A stretch of DNA of 34,971 bases. Source: Candidatus Caccoplasma merdipullorum (GTDB lineage Bacteria > Bacteroidota > Bacteroidia > Bacteroidales > G3-4614). The notes under the pieces are model-generated. The model saw nothing but the letters and a program-made list of their open reading frames with translations, did not search any database and was not told the origin of the DNA. A program made the translations under genes and the position numbers. The stretch is taken from assembly GCA_017694415.1 (NCBI GenBank), contig JADIMW010000028.1:1-34971 (forward strand), in the 5' to 3' direction. Within the stretch, counting starts at the first letter, position 1. Each line of letters opens with the position of its first letter. Below, piece by piece: positions 18,105 to 27,059 of this stretch.

Positions 18105-19142
18105 TTACAAATTCGCGTAACACCGCATAGCCTTATTGTTGCGGAGCCATTCGAAAATCTTCTTATACACCGCCTTCCTTACACTCGGGGCAGAACACAA
18201 CAAATCGTGCATCCCGTCGTTTACCCTTACCATATCCACCGTTTTTCCCAAACGCGGCCCGTATTCAGCAATATCCTTTACGTTCAGAACAGCATCCATG
18301 CGTTGCATCTCGGGAATCCATTCATCCGAAACCACACTCGAATCGGAGTACATAACCATAACCGGGCAGGGAATATCCAAACCCTGCCTTATCCGCTTTT
18401 GACCCCGGTAAATACCGCCGACCCATCCCGCCGAAACATCGGGCGAAACCAAGCATTTCTTGTCGGTATCATAATCCCACTCACCGTGATATGACCTCAA
18501 CAGGCTCTCCCCATAGCCCGTCGAGACACCCTGCGGAATAGTCATGTCGGGAACTATTCCCGAAATTGCGGCAACAACAGGCATGGCCACTTTCCGCATA
18601 AACCACCCCATGTTAAGTTCCAAAAAAGGGCTGTTGAGAATCAGCGCATCGACTTTCAAATTATCCCTCCTGTCATTGCAGTAAAGCGATGCTATAAGAC
18701 CGCCCGTGGAATGAGCAAGCAAAACAATTTTCCTGCACCCCTCCTCCGCCATAATTGCCGTCGCGGTATCAATATCCGCATAAAACTCGCTAATATCCCG
18801 CATATTGCAGTGCCTCTGCCAGTAGCGTAGCGAGCGGCCGTGTTTACGCAAATCAAGAGCATAAAAGTTATACCCCCCGGCGTTGAACAAGTCGGCCATT
18901 TCAGTCTGGAAAAAGTAATCGTTGAACCCGTGTATGTACAAAACCCCAATATCCGAAACCTCAGGAGCAGGACGTTTTACCAACGTACACACCACATCCC
19001 CTTCATAATCACGTCCCATATCTATAGTGCGGCAAACAATGCCGTGTTCCAGCACGTCGTCGCAGTAACCACCGTCTGCCCAAGACGGAAATACAGACAT
19101 AACCAATATCGGCAGGAAGAACAATACTCTTTTGAATATCAT
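18105..19142 (-). CDS. Exported alpha/beta hydrolase (lysophospholipase-like)
   Basis: This 345-residue protein has a signal peptide (about 1-22) and an alpha/beta-hydrolase core. An HGF oxyanion segment lies at residue 81 (LYIHGFNDYF). The nucleophile elbow is AHSTGG with Ser145, a variant of GxSxG whose first glycine is alanine. A likely catalytic His312 sits in NDGMHDLL. The DLRKHGRS segment after strand 4 resembles the monoacylglycerol lipase/lysophospholipase group (Hydrolase_4). It should act in the periplasm or at the cell surface. The substrate is unknown. It is monocistronic on the minus strand, and I could not find a convincing promoter. Confidence 0.82.
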   Translation of the reverse strand: MIFKRVLFFLPILVMSVFPSWADGGYCDDVLEHGIVCRTIDMGRDYEGDVVCTLVKRPAPEVSDIGVLYIHGFNDYFFQTEMADLFNAGGYNFYALDLRKHGRSLRYWQRHCNMRDISEFYADIDTATAIMAEEGCRKIVLLAHSTGGLIASLYCNDRRDNLKVDALILNSPFLELNMGWFMRKVAMPVVAAISGIVPDMTIPQGVSTGYGESLLRSYHGEWDYDTDKKCLVSPDVSAGWVGGIYRGQKRIRQGLDIPCPVMVMYSDSSVVSDEWIPEMQRMDAVLNVKDIAEYGPRLGKTVDMVRVNDGMHDLLCSAPSVRKAVYKKIFEWLRNNKAMRCYANL

Positions 19143-19312
19143 GACTTGATAAAAATAGCGTTAATAAAAACCGTTATATAACTAACCGGTAAATATAACA
19201 AAACAGAGGCGATAATCTCCCGTATATTCAAAATAAATAACAAAACTGTCGCTGCGGCAACAGCCATAATATAAAGTCCGTAACCCTTTTACAAATAAAA
19301 AAGCCGTAACAT

Positions 19313-19343
19313 TTTGCCATAACGGATAAAATTCATATCTTTG
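19313..19343 (+). promoter_or_regulatory. Promoter of the rpsF-rpsR-rplI operon
   Basis: TTTG (19313-19316), 19 nt, then TATCTTTG (19336-19343): a perfect match to the Bacteroidetes promoter. The predicted leader is about 45 nt and A-rich. I see no S6:S18-binding leader structure. Confidence 0.8.
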
Positions 19344-19391
19344 CCCCCGCAAAATAAAAATGCATATTAACAATAACAAATCAAACAGAGT

Positions 19392-19742
19392 ATGAACCAT
19401 TACGAGACCGTTTTCATTTTAACTCCCGTTTTGTCTGAACCTCAGATGAAGGAAGCGGTAGAGAAGTTCACCGACCTGCTTAAAAACGAAGGAGCAGTAA
19501 TCGTGAACGAAGAAAATTGGGGATTGCGCAAATTAGCCTATCCTATCGATAAAAAATCTACCGGATTTTACCAGTTGGTAGAATTTGACGCAGAACCGTC
19601 GGTAATAGCCAAATTAGAGGTTAATTTCCGTCGTGACGAACGCGTTATCCGTTTCCTGACATTCAGAAAAGACAAATATGCCGAGGAGTACGCAGTAAAG
19701 AGAAGAAGTGTAAAATCCAACAAAGCAGAAAAGGAGAATTAA
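19392..19742 (+). CDS. rpsF: 30S ribosomal protein bS6
   Basis: The start [26 protein letters not shown] and the middle [22 protein letters not shown] are hallmark bS6 sequence. The product is 116 residues with a Lys-rich tail. bS6 binds bS18 on the platform of the small subunit. The gene heads the rpsF-rpsR-rplI operon and has no Shine-Dalgarno site before its ATG. In Bacteroidetes ribosomes bS6, with bS18 and bS21, helps hold the 3' end of 16S rRNA. Confidence 0.97.
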   Translation: MNHYETVFILTPVLSEPQMKEAVEKFTDLLKNEGAVIVNEENWGLRKLAYPIDKKSTGFYQLVEFDAEPSVIAKLEVNFRRDERVIRFLTFRKDKYAEEYAVKRRSVKSNKAEKEN

Positions 19743-19745
19743 GCC

Positions 19746-20018
19746 ATGGCACAGAATGCACAATCCGAGATAAGATATCTCACCCCCCCTTCGGTAGATG
19801 TAAAGAAGAAAAAATATTGCCGTTTCAAGAAGAGCGGAATAAAATATATCGATTACAAAGACCCCGAGTTTTTGAAGAAGTTCCTTAACGAGCAAGGCAA
19901 AATATTGCCGCGTCGTATAACCGGTACCTCGCTGAAATTCCAGCGTCGTATAGCACAAGCCGTAAAGCGTGCGCGCCACTTGGCGTTGCTGCCCTATGTT
20001 ACAGATATGATGAAATAA
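19746..20018 (+). CDS. rpsR: 30S ribosomal protein bS18
   Basis: The 90-residue product contains [65 protein letters not shown], the full bS18 signature. It partners bS6 on the small subunit. The ATG follows rpsF by three bases and is preceded by AAGGAG with suitable spacing (GGAG at 19733-19736), unlike most genes in this window. Confidence 0.97.
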   Translation: MAQNAQSEIRYLTPPSVDVKKKKYCRFKKSGIKYIDYKDPEFLKKFLNEQGKILPRRITGTSLKFQRRIAQAVKRARHLALLPYVTDMMK

Positions 20019-20036
20019 AATTAGGGAGGAACAACA

Positions 20037-20492
20037 ATGCAAGTAATATTAAAAGAAGACATCCATAACTTAGGATACAAAGGCGACGTCGTAAACGTAA
20101 AAAAAGGTTACGGCCGCAACTATCTCATACCCCAGCAGAAAGCAGTCATAGCATCCGAATCGGCACTGAAGATGTTGGCCGAAGATAACCGTCAGCGTGC
20201 ACACAAACTGGCAAAAATCAAAGCCGATGCAGAGGCATTCGCAGCACAGATAAACGGAGTATCATTGACAATCGCCACCAAAGCAAGCGAAACAGGCAAG
20301 GTATTCGGGTCGGTAACCACGGTGCAGATAGCCGATGCGTTGAACGAAAAAGGTTTGGCAGTTGACCGCAAGACCATTGCGTTGAAAGAGCCGATCAAAG
20401 AACTCGGAACATACAAACTCGCAGTAAAACTTCACAAAGAAGTAACAGCCGAGATAGAAGTTGTAGTAGTAGCAGAAGAAAAAGCAGAGTAA
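20037..20492 (+). CDS. rplI: 50S ribosomal protein bL9
   Basis: This 151-residue protein begins with the bL9 signature MQVILKEDIHNLGYKGDVVNVKKGYGRNYLIPQQKA, followed by the connecting helix and the C-terminal domain (FGSVTTVQIADAL). The gene follows rpsR by 18 nt. It has the strongest Shine-Dalgarno-like site I found here (AGGGAGG, 20023-20029), seven bases before the ATG. A terminator follows. Confidence 0.97.
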   Translation: MQVILKEDIHNLGYKGDVVNVKKGYGRNYLIPQQKAVIASESALKMLAEDNRQRAHKLAKIKADAEAFAAQINGVSLTIATKASETGKVFGSVTTVQIADALNEKGLAVDRKTIALKEPIKELGTYKLAVKLHKEVTAEIEVVVVAEEKAE

Positions 20493-20520
20493 TAAACAAG
20501 AAATTGCTTTCACAATACCG

Positions 20521-20558
20521 AAGCGGAGCAAAGAATCATCCCTTTGCCCCGCTTTTTT
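20521..20558 (+). terminator. Intrinsic terminator of the ribosomal protein operon
   Basis: AAGCGG-A-GCAAAG (20521-20533) pairs with CTTTGC-C-CCGCTT (20542-20554), a 12-bp stem with one mismatch and an 8-nt loop, followed by a T-run. Confidence 0.88.
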
Positions 20559-20656
20559 ATTAACATGCCCAAGCACCCCTCCCGGCAATCATCGAGCAAT
20601 AAAAAACAGCCGCATGATATAAAGAGGGTTAAGGGAGCATAACAATTAAATAATAT

Positions 20657-20687
20657 TTTGTTCTTATAGAGTCAAATGTTATCTTTG
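20657..20687 (+). promoter_or_regulatory. Promoter upstream of coaX
   Basis: TTTG (20657-20660), 19 nt, TATCTTTG (20680-20687): a perfect Bacteroidetes promoter. It probably drives coaX and the following envelope genes. Confidence 0.78.
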
Positions 20688-20802
20688 CTCCGTAAAACAA
20701 AGAGGTGTCATTCCGCGAGAGACTGTCTGGAGCAGAAGTCGAAGCATAGGCAAAAAAATAAAAGAACCGAAGCGTCCAGCTTCTGAAAAAAGATAACAGG
20801 TC

Positions 20803-21543
20803 GTGAATCTTGTAATAGACGAAGGAAATACAACCGTAAAGGTAGCCGTATTCGACACCCGAGAAGAACCGGAAGAAGTCTTTACGTTCAAATCGCCCGA
20901 TGTAGCGGAAGTTATGACATCGATAAGCAAATATCCGGTAACATCGAGCATATACTCGTCCGTGGCAACATACAACGCAGCATTGGCAGGACAAATAAAA
21001 AAAATAACTTCCCGTTTTCTCGAACTGACACATTCCGTGCCGCTTCCCATAAAAATAAACTATGCAACGCCCGAAACGCTTGGCGTGGATCGCATTGCCG
21101 GCGTCGTAGCTGCATGGAAAGCCAATCCCGGAGAAGAGAGTTTTATAATAGATGCCGGAACAGCAATAACATACGATTATGTAAACTCTAACGGAGAATA
21201 CATGGGCGGAAACATATCCCCCGGAATAACAATGCGGTTAAAAGCCCTCAACCATTATACAACAAGTTTGCCGTTGGTGGCAAAATCGACGGCATATCCC
21301 GAAAGAGGATTCAATACCGAAAGCGCAATACTGTCGGGAGTAATGACCGGAGTAATAAATGAAGTCATGTCATACATCACCCGGAGCCGTAATAAAAACC
21401 CACATACAAACGTTATAATAACCGGAGGAGACAGTCGCATAATATACGACAAGTTAAAATCCGAACAGACAACAACCATAAAAGAAGACAGTCTTTTAGT
21501 GCTGAAAGGCCTTAACAATATACTGAACTATAACAATATATGA
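20803..21543 (+). CDS. coaX: Type III pantothenate kinase
   Basis: CoaX phosphorylates pantothenate in the first step of coenzyme A synthesis. The 246-residue protein shows the ASKHA-fold phosphate motif near the N-terminus (IDEGNTTVKVAVF, Asp6), the GVDRIAGVVAAWK segment, the second phosphate motif FIIDAGTAITYDYV, and GGNISPGITMRLKALNHYT. The start is GTG: an in-frame stop lies just upstream (20794-20796) and the family begins with this short MNLVID-like sequence. The 3' end overlaps the following outer membrane protein gene by four bases. Confidence 0.93.
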   Translation: MNLVIDEGNTTVKVAVFDTREEPEEVFTFKSPDVAEVMTSISKYPVTSSIYSSVATYNAALAGQIKKITSRFLELTHSVPLPIKINYATPETLGVDRIAGVVAAWKANPGEESFIIDAGTAITYDYVNSNGEYMGGNISPGITMRLKALNHYTTSLPLVAKSTAYPERGFNTESAILSGVMTGVINEVMSYITRSRNKNPHTNVIITGGDSRIIYDKLKSEQTTTIKEDSLLVLKGLNNILNYNNI

Positions 21544-22808
21544 CAAAAAAAATATTCACGGTTGCGATAACCCTGATTCTCTCGGCAGCCATGCAGGCAA
21601 ATGCGCAGACACCATATTCCATATACGGTCTGGGCACGTTGGATGACAACACGCTCGGCGTAAATTCCGGTATGGGAGGAGTAGGATATGCCATAGACAA
21701 CAACAAGCAGATAAATCCGAAAAACCCGGCATCATATGCAGCAATGGACTCATTGACATTCCTGTTCGATATAGGGATGAATGTCGATGTAAACTGGATG
21801 AAAGAAGGAAAGTTGAAAGAAACAAAAACAACGGCAAATTTCGATTATGCAGTACTGCAGTTTCCCATGGGAAAACGATTCGCCGCATCATTAGGCGTAA
21901 TGCCGTATTCAAATGTCGCCTACGACTATTCAAGCTATATCAATATGGGAGCCTTTTCCCGAACCGGGACAGGCGGAATAACACAAGTCTATTTCGGGGC
22001 TGCCGCAAAAATATGGAAAGAATTGTATTTCGGCGTAAATGCAGCATTCATGTTCGGCAACATAACACATTCCACCACCATATTGCCATCATCATCATAT
22101 AACGTAATGGCCATGGTCGATATGGTAGAGTTCCATGTAACCGATTACAAAATAGAGTTAGGACTGAGATACACGCAACCTATTAACGAAAAGAACTCGC
22201 TTACCTTCGGATTCGTATATACACCCGGAAAAAAGATGTTGGGAAAAAGATACACCAATACCTATTCGTTAAACTCGTCCGACAATACAACAACCATGTC
22301 GTATAGCGATACAATATCGCTCAAAAACAATTACGATATGAGTTCCAGCTATGGCGTTGGAGTAGGGTATAAATGGAACAACCGTCTTATTCTCGGTGCC
22401 GATGTAACCTACCAACCATGGAGTAAAGCCTCCTTCCTGCCGTTATGGGAAAGACAAGGTGCCGTAACCGACACAAAAGGAAACCTCCATGACAGGTTGC
22501 GAATCTCCTTCGGCGGAGAATATCGGCACGACCAGTACGCCCGACAATACATGCGGCGCATAAGGTATCGGCTCGGTGCATATTACGACGACTCGTACCT
22601 TAAAATAGGCGATTCAAATCTCCGGGAAATAGGAGCGACAATAGGTTTAGGATTCCCCCTGTTGCAAGACCGTTCGATAGTAAACTTGTCGGCACAGTAC
22701 TTCCACAGGAAACTCTCTACCGGATCTGCCGTAACCGAAAACGGACTGATAATATCCATAGGAATATCGTTCAACGAAATGTGGTTCTTCAAGAGCAAAT
22801 TACAATAA
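21540..22808 (+). CDS. Putative outer membrane beta-barrel protein (OMPP1/FadL-like)
   Basis: The 422-residue product has a signal peptide ending near Ala-Asn-Ala-Gln and the alternating pattern of a beta-barrel throughout, ending in an amphipathic strand with a C-terminal aromatic-rich NEMWFFKSKL. The mature start (TPYSIYGLGTLDDNTLGVNSGMGGVGYA, NPASYAAMDSLTFLFDIG) resembles FadL/OMPP1-type proteins common in Bacteroidales. Such proteins may carry hydrophobic compounds, but the substrate here is unknown. It overlaps coaX by four bases and precedes lptC, so it belongs to an envelope-biogenesis operon. Confidence 0.7.
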   Translation: MTKKIFTVAITLILSAAMQANAQTPYSIYGLGTLDDNTLGVNSGMGGVGYAIDNNKQINPKNPASYAAMDSLTFLFDIGMNVDVNWMKEGKLKETKTTANFDYAVLQFPMGKRFAASLGVMPYSNVAYDYSSYINMGAFSRTGTGGITQVYFGAAAKIWKELYFGVNAAFMFGNITHSTTILPSSSYNVMAMVDMVEFHVTDYKIELGLRYTQPINEKNSLTFGFVYTPGKKMLGKRYTNTYSLNSSDNTTTMSYSDTISLKNNYDMSSSYGVGVGYKWNNRLILGADVTYQPWSKASFLPLWERQGAVTDTKGNLHDRLRISFGGEYRHDQYARQYMRRIRYRLGAYYDDSYLKIGDSNLREIGATIGLGFPLLQDRSIVNLSAQYFHRKLSTGSAVTENGLIISIGISFNEMWFFKSKLQ

Positions 22809-22862
22809 CGCAGAGATTGAACAGCCGACGACGCAGAACCCCGGCAACAAGAAGACAGACAA

Positions 22863-23519
22863 ATGCGGTACAGTAGAAAAAACAACATACACACATCATA
22901 TATCGCAGCAGCGGCAGCAATGCTGTTTCTCCTTCTTTCAGGGTGTAGGGGCGACAAAAAAGAAGTAGTCGGAGCATTATCCAATCCCAAAGAAGTAAGC
23001 ACAATATTCAGCCGCGACGTAACCACCCTCATATCCGATTCCGGAATCACACGTTACCGTGTAGTAACAAAAGAGTGGTACATGTACGAACAGTCCGATT
23101 CCCCCCGTTGGTACTTTCCCAAAGGGCTGTACATCGAAACATTCGACGAAAATTTCGATGTCGAAGCCTTCATCGAAGGCGACACGGCCATATATTACAA
23201 ATACAAGAGACTGTGGGAATTAAAAGGCGATGTAAGGATGGCCAACATACAAGACGAGCGGTTTTTCACCGAGCAACTCTTTTGGAATCAAGACAAACAG
23301 CAGATATATTCCGACAGTACCATACATATCGAGCGAGGCGACAGAATAATAGAAGGACAAGGATTCCTCTCGAACGAATCCATGACCAAATACAAGATTC
23401 TTAAAACCACCGGAATATTCCCCGTAGAAAAACGCGAAACAAACGACAGTGTGCGAAAAGACGCATCAGCCATGCGTCAGAACAACGCCCTCAAATACGC
23501 ACCGCAAGACAGACAGTAG
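22863..23519 (+). CDS. lptC: LPS export ABC transporter periplasmic protein LptC (lipoprotein form)
   Basis: LptC passes lipopolysaccharide from the inner-membrane LptBFG complex to the LptA bridge. The 218-residue protein has the LptC core of repeated beta strands (SDSGITRYRVVTKEWYMYEQ, WYFPKGLYIETFDENFDVEAFIEGDTAIYYKYKRLWELKGDVRM, FFTEQLFWNQDKQQIYSDSTIHIERGDRIIEGQGFLSNESMTKYKI). Instead of the transmembrane anchor of E. coli LptC, it has a signal peptide with an LSGC lipobox (Cys28), so it should be lipid-anchored. Sited with coaX, an outer membrane protein and a periplasmic foldase, as in other Bacteroidales. Confidence 0.85.
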   Translation: MRYSRKNNIHTSYIAAAAAMLFLLLSGCRGDKKEVVGALSNPKEVSTIFSRDVTTLISDSGITRYRVVTKEWYMYEQSDSPRWYFPKGLYIETFDENFDVEAFIEGDTAIYYKYKRLWELKGDVRMANIQDERFFTEQLFWNQDKQQIYSDSTIHIERGDRIIEGQGFLSNESMTKYKILKTTGIFPVEKRETNDSVRKDASAMRQNNALKYAPQDRQ

Positions 23520-23732
23520 CAGTTCCGGAAAAAGCCGAAAATCAAAAATAAACTTTTAAATAACACCCCGAGCACGAAAAAAACAGCTGAACATCCGTCC
23601 TGTGATATATCCCGCAAAGAGTGTCTTCCCGCAAACAGAACACCGCAACATAACGTTCCCATAAAAAAGAAAAAAATAAAAGACGATAAAAAATCATCGA
23701 AATAACCACTCCCACGGCATAAAAAACATGAG

Positions 23733-23749
23733 TTATATCATTGATATAA
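23733..23749. promoter_or_regulatory. Perfect dyad at the -33 region of the foldase promoter (candidate operator)
   Basis: TTATATCA (23733-23740) and TGATATAA (23742-23749) form an 8-bp perfect inverted repeat around one base. The dyad centre coincides with the weak -33 element, so a protein bound here would compete with or assist RNA polymerase. Confidence 0.35.
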
Positions 23750-23770
23750 AAGCTAAAATTATTATCTTCG
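23740..23770 (+). promoter_or_regulatory. Probable promoter of the foldase gene
   Basis: ATTG (23740-23743), 19 nt, TATCTTCG (23763-23770). Both boxes have one mismatch to the Bacteroidetes consensus. Predicted leader about 48 nt. Confidence 0.5.
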
Positions 23771-23821
23771 CGCCGTAAAAATGTGCAAATAGAAACAAAC
23801 ATAAAAAAATATCAATATTAA

Positions 23822-25942
23822 ATGGCTACATTACAGAAAATTAGGAATCAGGCCGGACTTCTTGTCATAGTCATCGGTTTGGCTATGCTGGCATTCATCA
23901 TAGGAGACTTTCTCACTTCCGGTTCCACATTCTTCAATATGAATCGCGACAAAGTTGCGGTAGTAAACGGAAAAAGAATAACCGTCGAGGAGTTTCAGAC
24001 GCGTGTAAATCGAGCAGTCGAAGAAGAGCAGATGCGTTACCGTACACAGTACAACCGCTCCATGCCCGAAGAACGCTCATCGCAGATAAACAAGGAAATA
24101 TTCGACAGGATGGTATCGGAGATGGTTCTGTCAGATGCAACAAAAGAGATGGGGCTCGGAGTCTCAGCCGAAGAATTGCAGGACCTTCTGACCGGCGACA
24201 ACCTCTCCATGCAAGTAATACAGCTCTTCGGCGACCCGCGTACCGGAGAAGTTGACCAAGCCAGAATAAAAGAGTTCATACAATATATATTTTCCGACGA
24301 CCAGTCGCAATACACGCCCGAAGAGTTGGAACGAATCAACGAACAACGCAATTTCTGGATAGAACTCGAAAAAAGCGTAAAAGAAGAGCGTTTGATGACC
24401 AAACTCTTTACCGCAATACAAAAATCGCTGCAACCCAACGACCTCGACCTCGAAGCCTCCTTCAACGAATCGTTGAACATGGTCGATTTCGTATATGCAT
24501 CGCAGATGTACACCGCAATACCCGATTCAACCGTAACGGTAACCGACAAGGAAATGCAGGCGATGTACGACAAGAAAAAAGAAACCTTCAAGCGCGACGC
24601 ATCGCGACAGATAAAATATATCTCCGTGAACATCGTGCCCAGCGAAGCCGACTATAAAATCACCGAAGAAAAAATAAACAACTTCAAAAAACAGTTCGCC
24701 GAGACCTCCGATGTATCCGGATTGCTCAGTTTCAATACCGACGTTCCCTATGTAGATGTATATACATCGGTAAAAAACATGAGCGGCGTAATGAAAGATT
24801 TTGTATCCAAGGCTACCAAAGACGAAGTATTCGGGCCGTTCTTCGAAAATGATTCCTACAAGATGTACCGTCTCATGGGACGCACCACATCCCCCGATTC
24901 GGTAAAAGTACGCCACATAATGCTGCGAGCCGATCAGGAAACCCTTCGCGACAGCCTTATGACAGAGATAAAGAAGGGTGCCGATTTCAAAGCTATGGCA
25001 TCACAATACTCAATCGACACCAATTCCTCGTCAAACGGAGGAGAGATGGGATGGCTTACCGAGCCCATGGCCGTAACATTAGGCAAGGACTTTATCGAGA
25101 AATGCTTCAGAGGCAATGAAAAAGGCGCATTCAAAGTAGAAACCAATTACGGAATACACATAGTACAGGTTGAAGAACGCACCAAACCCGTAGAAAAAGC
25201 AAAAGTAGCACAGTTCGTGCTCAACGTACGGCCAAGTTCCGAAACATACGGCAACCTCTATAATCAAGTCAGCCAGTACATAGCCGAGAACAACACACTC
25301 GAAAACTTTGAAAAAGGCGACACCGAAAAAGGCATTACCGTACAAACAGCAATGCTTCATCCCGACGACATAAACATAAACAACGTCAGAGATGCACGTC
25401 AGGCAGTAAAATGGGCTTTCAATGCCGATAAAGGCGACTTGTCCGAAATCTTCAACGTAGATAACAAATTCCTCGTAGCAATGGTCTATGAAGAAAACGA
25501 AGACGGCTATGCACCCATCGCAGATGTAGAATCGCAGTTGCGCTATACAATCCTCTCCGAAAAGAAAGGCGACATGATAGCCGAGGCGCTTGCCGGAACC
25601 GAAGGAGGAATAGAAGCCTACGCATCCAAAATGTCATCGAAGATTGACACCGTACGAGGCGCATCATTCATGAACCCCGTAATAACCGGAATAGGATTCG
25701 AGCCGAAGATAGCAGGAATAGCGCCATATACACAAGCAGGAACAGTAACCGCACCCGTAAAAGGCACCAGAGGCGTATATGTAATAGACGTAATAAACAA
25801 AATCCCCGTATCGTCAAATTTCGACAAGCCGACGGAAGTTTTGCGCTACAATCAGATAATACGTCAGGCGCTTTACGGAGGATTGCTCGATGTATTGGAA
25901 TCGAAAGCCGATATAGAAGACAACAGAATAAAATTCTTCTGA
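23822..25942 (+). CDS. PpiD/SurA-like peptidylprolyl isomerase (periplasmic foldase)
   Basis: This 706-residue protein has an N-terminal membrane anchor (about residues 11-31, LLVIVIGLAMLAFIIGDFL) and a SurA_N-type chaperone region (VAVVNGKRITVEEFQTRVNRAVEEE). A parvulin (PPIC) rotamase domain follows from about 363 (VRHIMLRADQ) to 455 (YGIHIVQVEERT), containing SSNGGEMGWLTEPM. The remaining C-terminal chaperone region ends near residue 706. This is the architecture of PpiD, which helps newly exported proteins fold. It has its own promoter and is followed by a strong terminator. Confidence 0.9.
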   Translation: MATLQKIRNQAGLLVIVIGLAMLAFIIGDFLTSGSTFFNMNRDKVAVVNGKRITVEEFQTRVNRAVEEEQMRYRTQYNRSMPEERSSQINKEIFDRMVSEMVLSDATKEMGLGVSAEELQDLLTGDNLSMQVIQLFGDPRTGEVDQARIKEFIQYIFSDDQSQYTPEELERINEQRNFWIELEKSVKEERLMTKLFTAIQKSLQPNDLDLEASFNESLNMVDFVYASQMYTAIPDSTVTVTDKEMQAMYDKKKETFKRDASRQIKYISVNIVPSEADYKITEEKINNFKKQFAETSDVSGLLSFNTDVPYVDVYTSVKNMSGVMKDFVSKATKDEVFGPFFENDSYKMYRLMGRTTSPDSVKVRHIMLRADQETLRDSLMTEIKKGADFKAMASQYSIDTNSSSNGGEMGWLTEPMAVTLGKDFIEKCFRGNEKGAFKVETNYGIHIVQVEERTKPVEKAKVAQFVLNVRPSSETYGNLYNQVSQYIAENNTLENFEKGDTEKGITVQTAMLHPDDININNVRDARQAVKWAFNADKGDLSEIFNVDNKFLVAMVYEENEDGYAPIADVESQLRYTILSEKKGDMIAEALAGTEGGIEAYASKMSSKIDTVRGASFMNPVITGIGFEPKIAGIAPYTQAGTVTAPVKGTRGVYVIDVINKIPVSSNFDKPTEVLRYNQIIRQALYGGLLDVLESKADIEDNRIKFF

Positions 25943-25965
25943 TAAATAAAAAGTTAGTTGTTTAC

Positions 25966-26006
25966 AAAGGGGACGTTTTCAACCTTGCATTTGAAGCGTC
26001 CCCTTT
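25966..26006 (+). terminator. Intrinsic terminator after the foldase gene
   Basis: AAAGGGGACG (25966-25975) pairs with CGTCCCCTTT (25997-26006), extended inward by TTCAA/TTGAA. The following bases are T/A-rich but without a long T-run. It lies only 21 nt before rlmN, so it separates the two transcripts or acts as a leader element of rlmN. Confidence 0.75.
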
Positions 26007-26027
26007 ATATATACAATAACAAGAACA

Positions 26028-27059
26028 ATGCAGACAAAAGAAGAAATATTAGGAAAGACCCCCGAAGAACTCAAAAAATTCGTAACAGAGTGCGGGATGC
26101 CCCCGTTCACGTCAAAACAAATACTCAAATGGATATATCAAAAACGAGTATATGATTTCAATCAAATGACCGATATATCCAAAAACAACAGGGAAAAGCT
26201 GCAGCAAGTCGCCACAATAGGAATAAACCCTCCGGCCGAAAGCATCACATCAGCCGACGGAACAGAAAAATACCTTTTCAGACTGGGCGACGGACAAACA
26301 ATCGAAGCCGTATATATCCCCGACAAAGAGAGAGCCACGCTCTGCATATCATCACAAGTAGGGTGTAGGATGAAGTGCCTGTTCTGCATGACCGGCAAAC
26401 AAGGGCTGCAACGCAACCTGACATCCGCCGAGATAATAAACCAGATACTCTCCGTACCGAACAGCGAATCCCTTACAAACATCGTATATATGGGAATGGG
26501 CGAACCCACCGACAACCTCGATGAAGTATTAAAGTCGATAGAAGCAGTAATCGCACCATGGGGGCTGTCATGGAGTCCCAAACGCATAACCCTCTCAACC
26601 GTAGGAACACGAAAAGGATTACAGCGATACCTCAAAGAAAGCAAATGCCATTTGGCAATAAGCCTCCATTCACCCGATACCCGGCGCAGCGAAATAATAC
26701 CGGCCGACAAAGCCTTTCCCTCAGCCGAGATGATAGACATGTTGCGCCAATACGATTTCTCGCATCAGAGGCGGCTATCGTTCGAATACATAATGTTTGC
26801 CGGCGTAAACGATTCGACAGCCGATGCCGAAGCACTGGCGCACCTTATCAAAGGGCTCGACTGCCGGGTAAACCTGATAAGATACCATGCCATACCGGGC
26901 GTAGCGTTAAACACCGCAAGCGATAAAAACATGATAACGTTCCGCGACACCCTCAACAAAAAAGGCATAACGGCAACAATACGCGCATCGCGGGGCGAAG
27001 ATATATTCGCAGCCTGCGGCATGCTCGCCTCACAGCAGAAAAACGCGCGTGTCCGATAA
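26028..27059 (+). CDS. rlmN: 23S rRNA (adenine-2503-C2)-methyltransferase
   Basis: RlmN is a radical-SAM enzyme that methylates A2503 of 23S rRNA and A37 of some tRNAs. The 343-residue protein contains the CxxxCxxC cluster motif CRMKCLFC (Cys113, Cys117, Cys120), the upstream LCISSQVGC segment (Cys106), and Cys330 in AACGML, expected to form the methylated-cysteine intermediate. GMGEPTDNLDEV and ISLHSPDTRRSEIIP are further family segments. It sits alone between a terminator and a 316-nt gap. Confidence 0.95.
   Translation: MQTKEEILGKTPEELKKFVTECGMPPFTSKQILKWIYQKRVYDFNQMTDISKNNREKLQQVATIGINPPAESITSADGTEKYLFRLGDGQTIEAVYIPDKERATLCISSQVGCRMKCLFCMTGKQGLQRNLTSAEIINQILSVPNSESLTNIVYMGMGEPTDNLDEVLKSIEAVIAPWGLSWSPKRITLSTVGTRKGLQRYLKESKCHLAISLHSPDTRRSEIIPADKAFPSAEMIDMLRQYDFSHQRRLSFEYIMFAGVNDSTADAEALAHLIKGLDCRVNLIRYHAIPGVALNTASDKNMITFRDTLNKKGITATIRASRGEDIFAACGMLASQQKNARVR

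Larger units (their letters stand above)
20493..20802. other. Intergenic region between rplI and coaX
   Basis: This 310-nt gap holds the rplI terminator, the coaX promoter and a leader of about 110 nt. A small GAAGC/GCTTC hairpin (20769-20783) lies about 20 nt before the coaX GTG and might affect initiation. I see no other gene. Confidence 0.6.
23520..23821. other. Intergenic region between lptC and the foldase gene
   Basis: This 302-nt A-rich gap carries the foldase promoter and an 8-bp perfect dyad at 23733-23749 (listed separately). I see no terminator for the upstream operon and no small gene. Confidence 0.55.
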
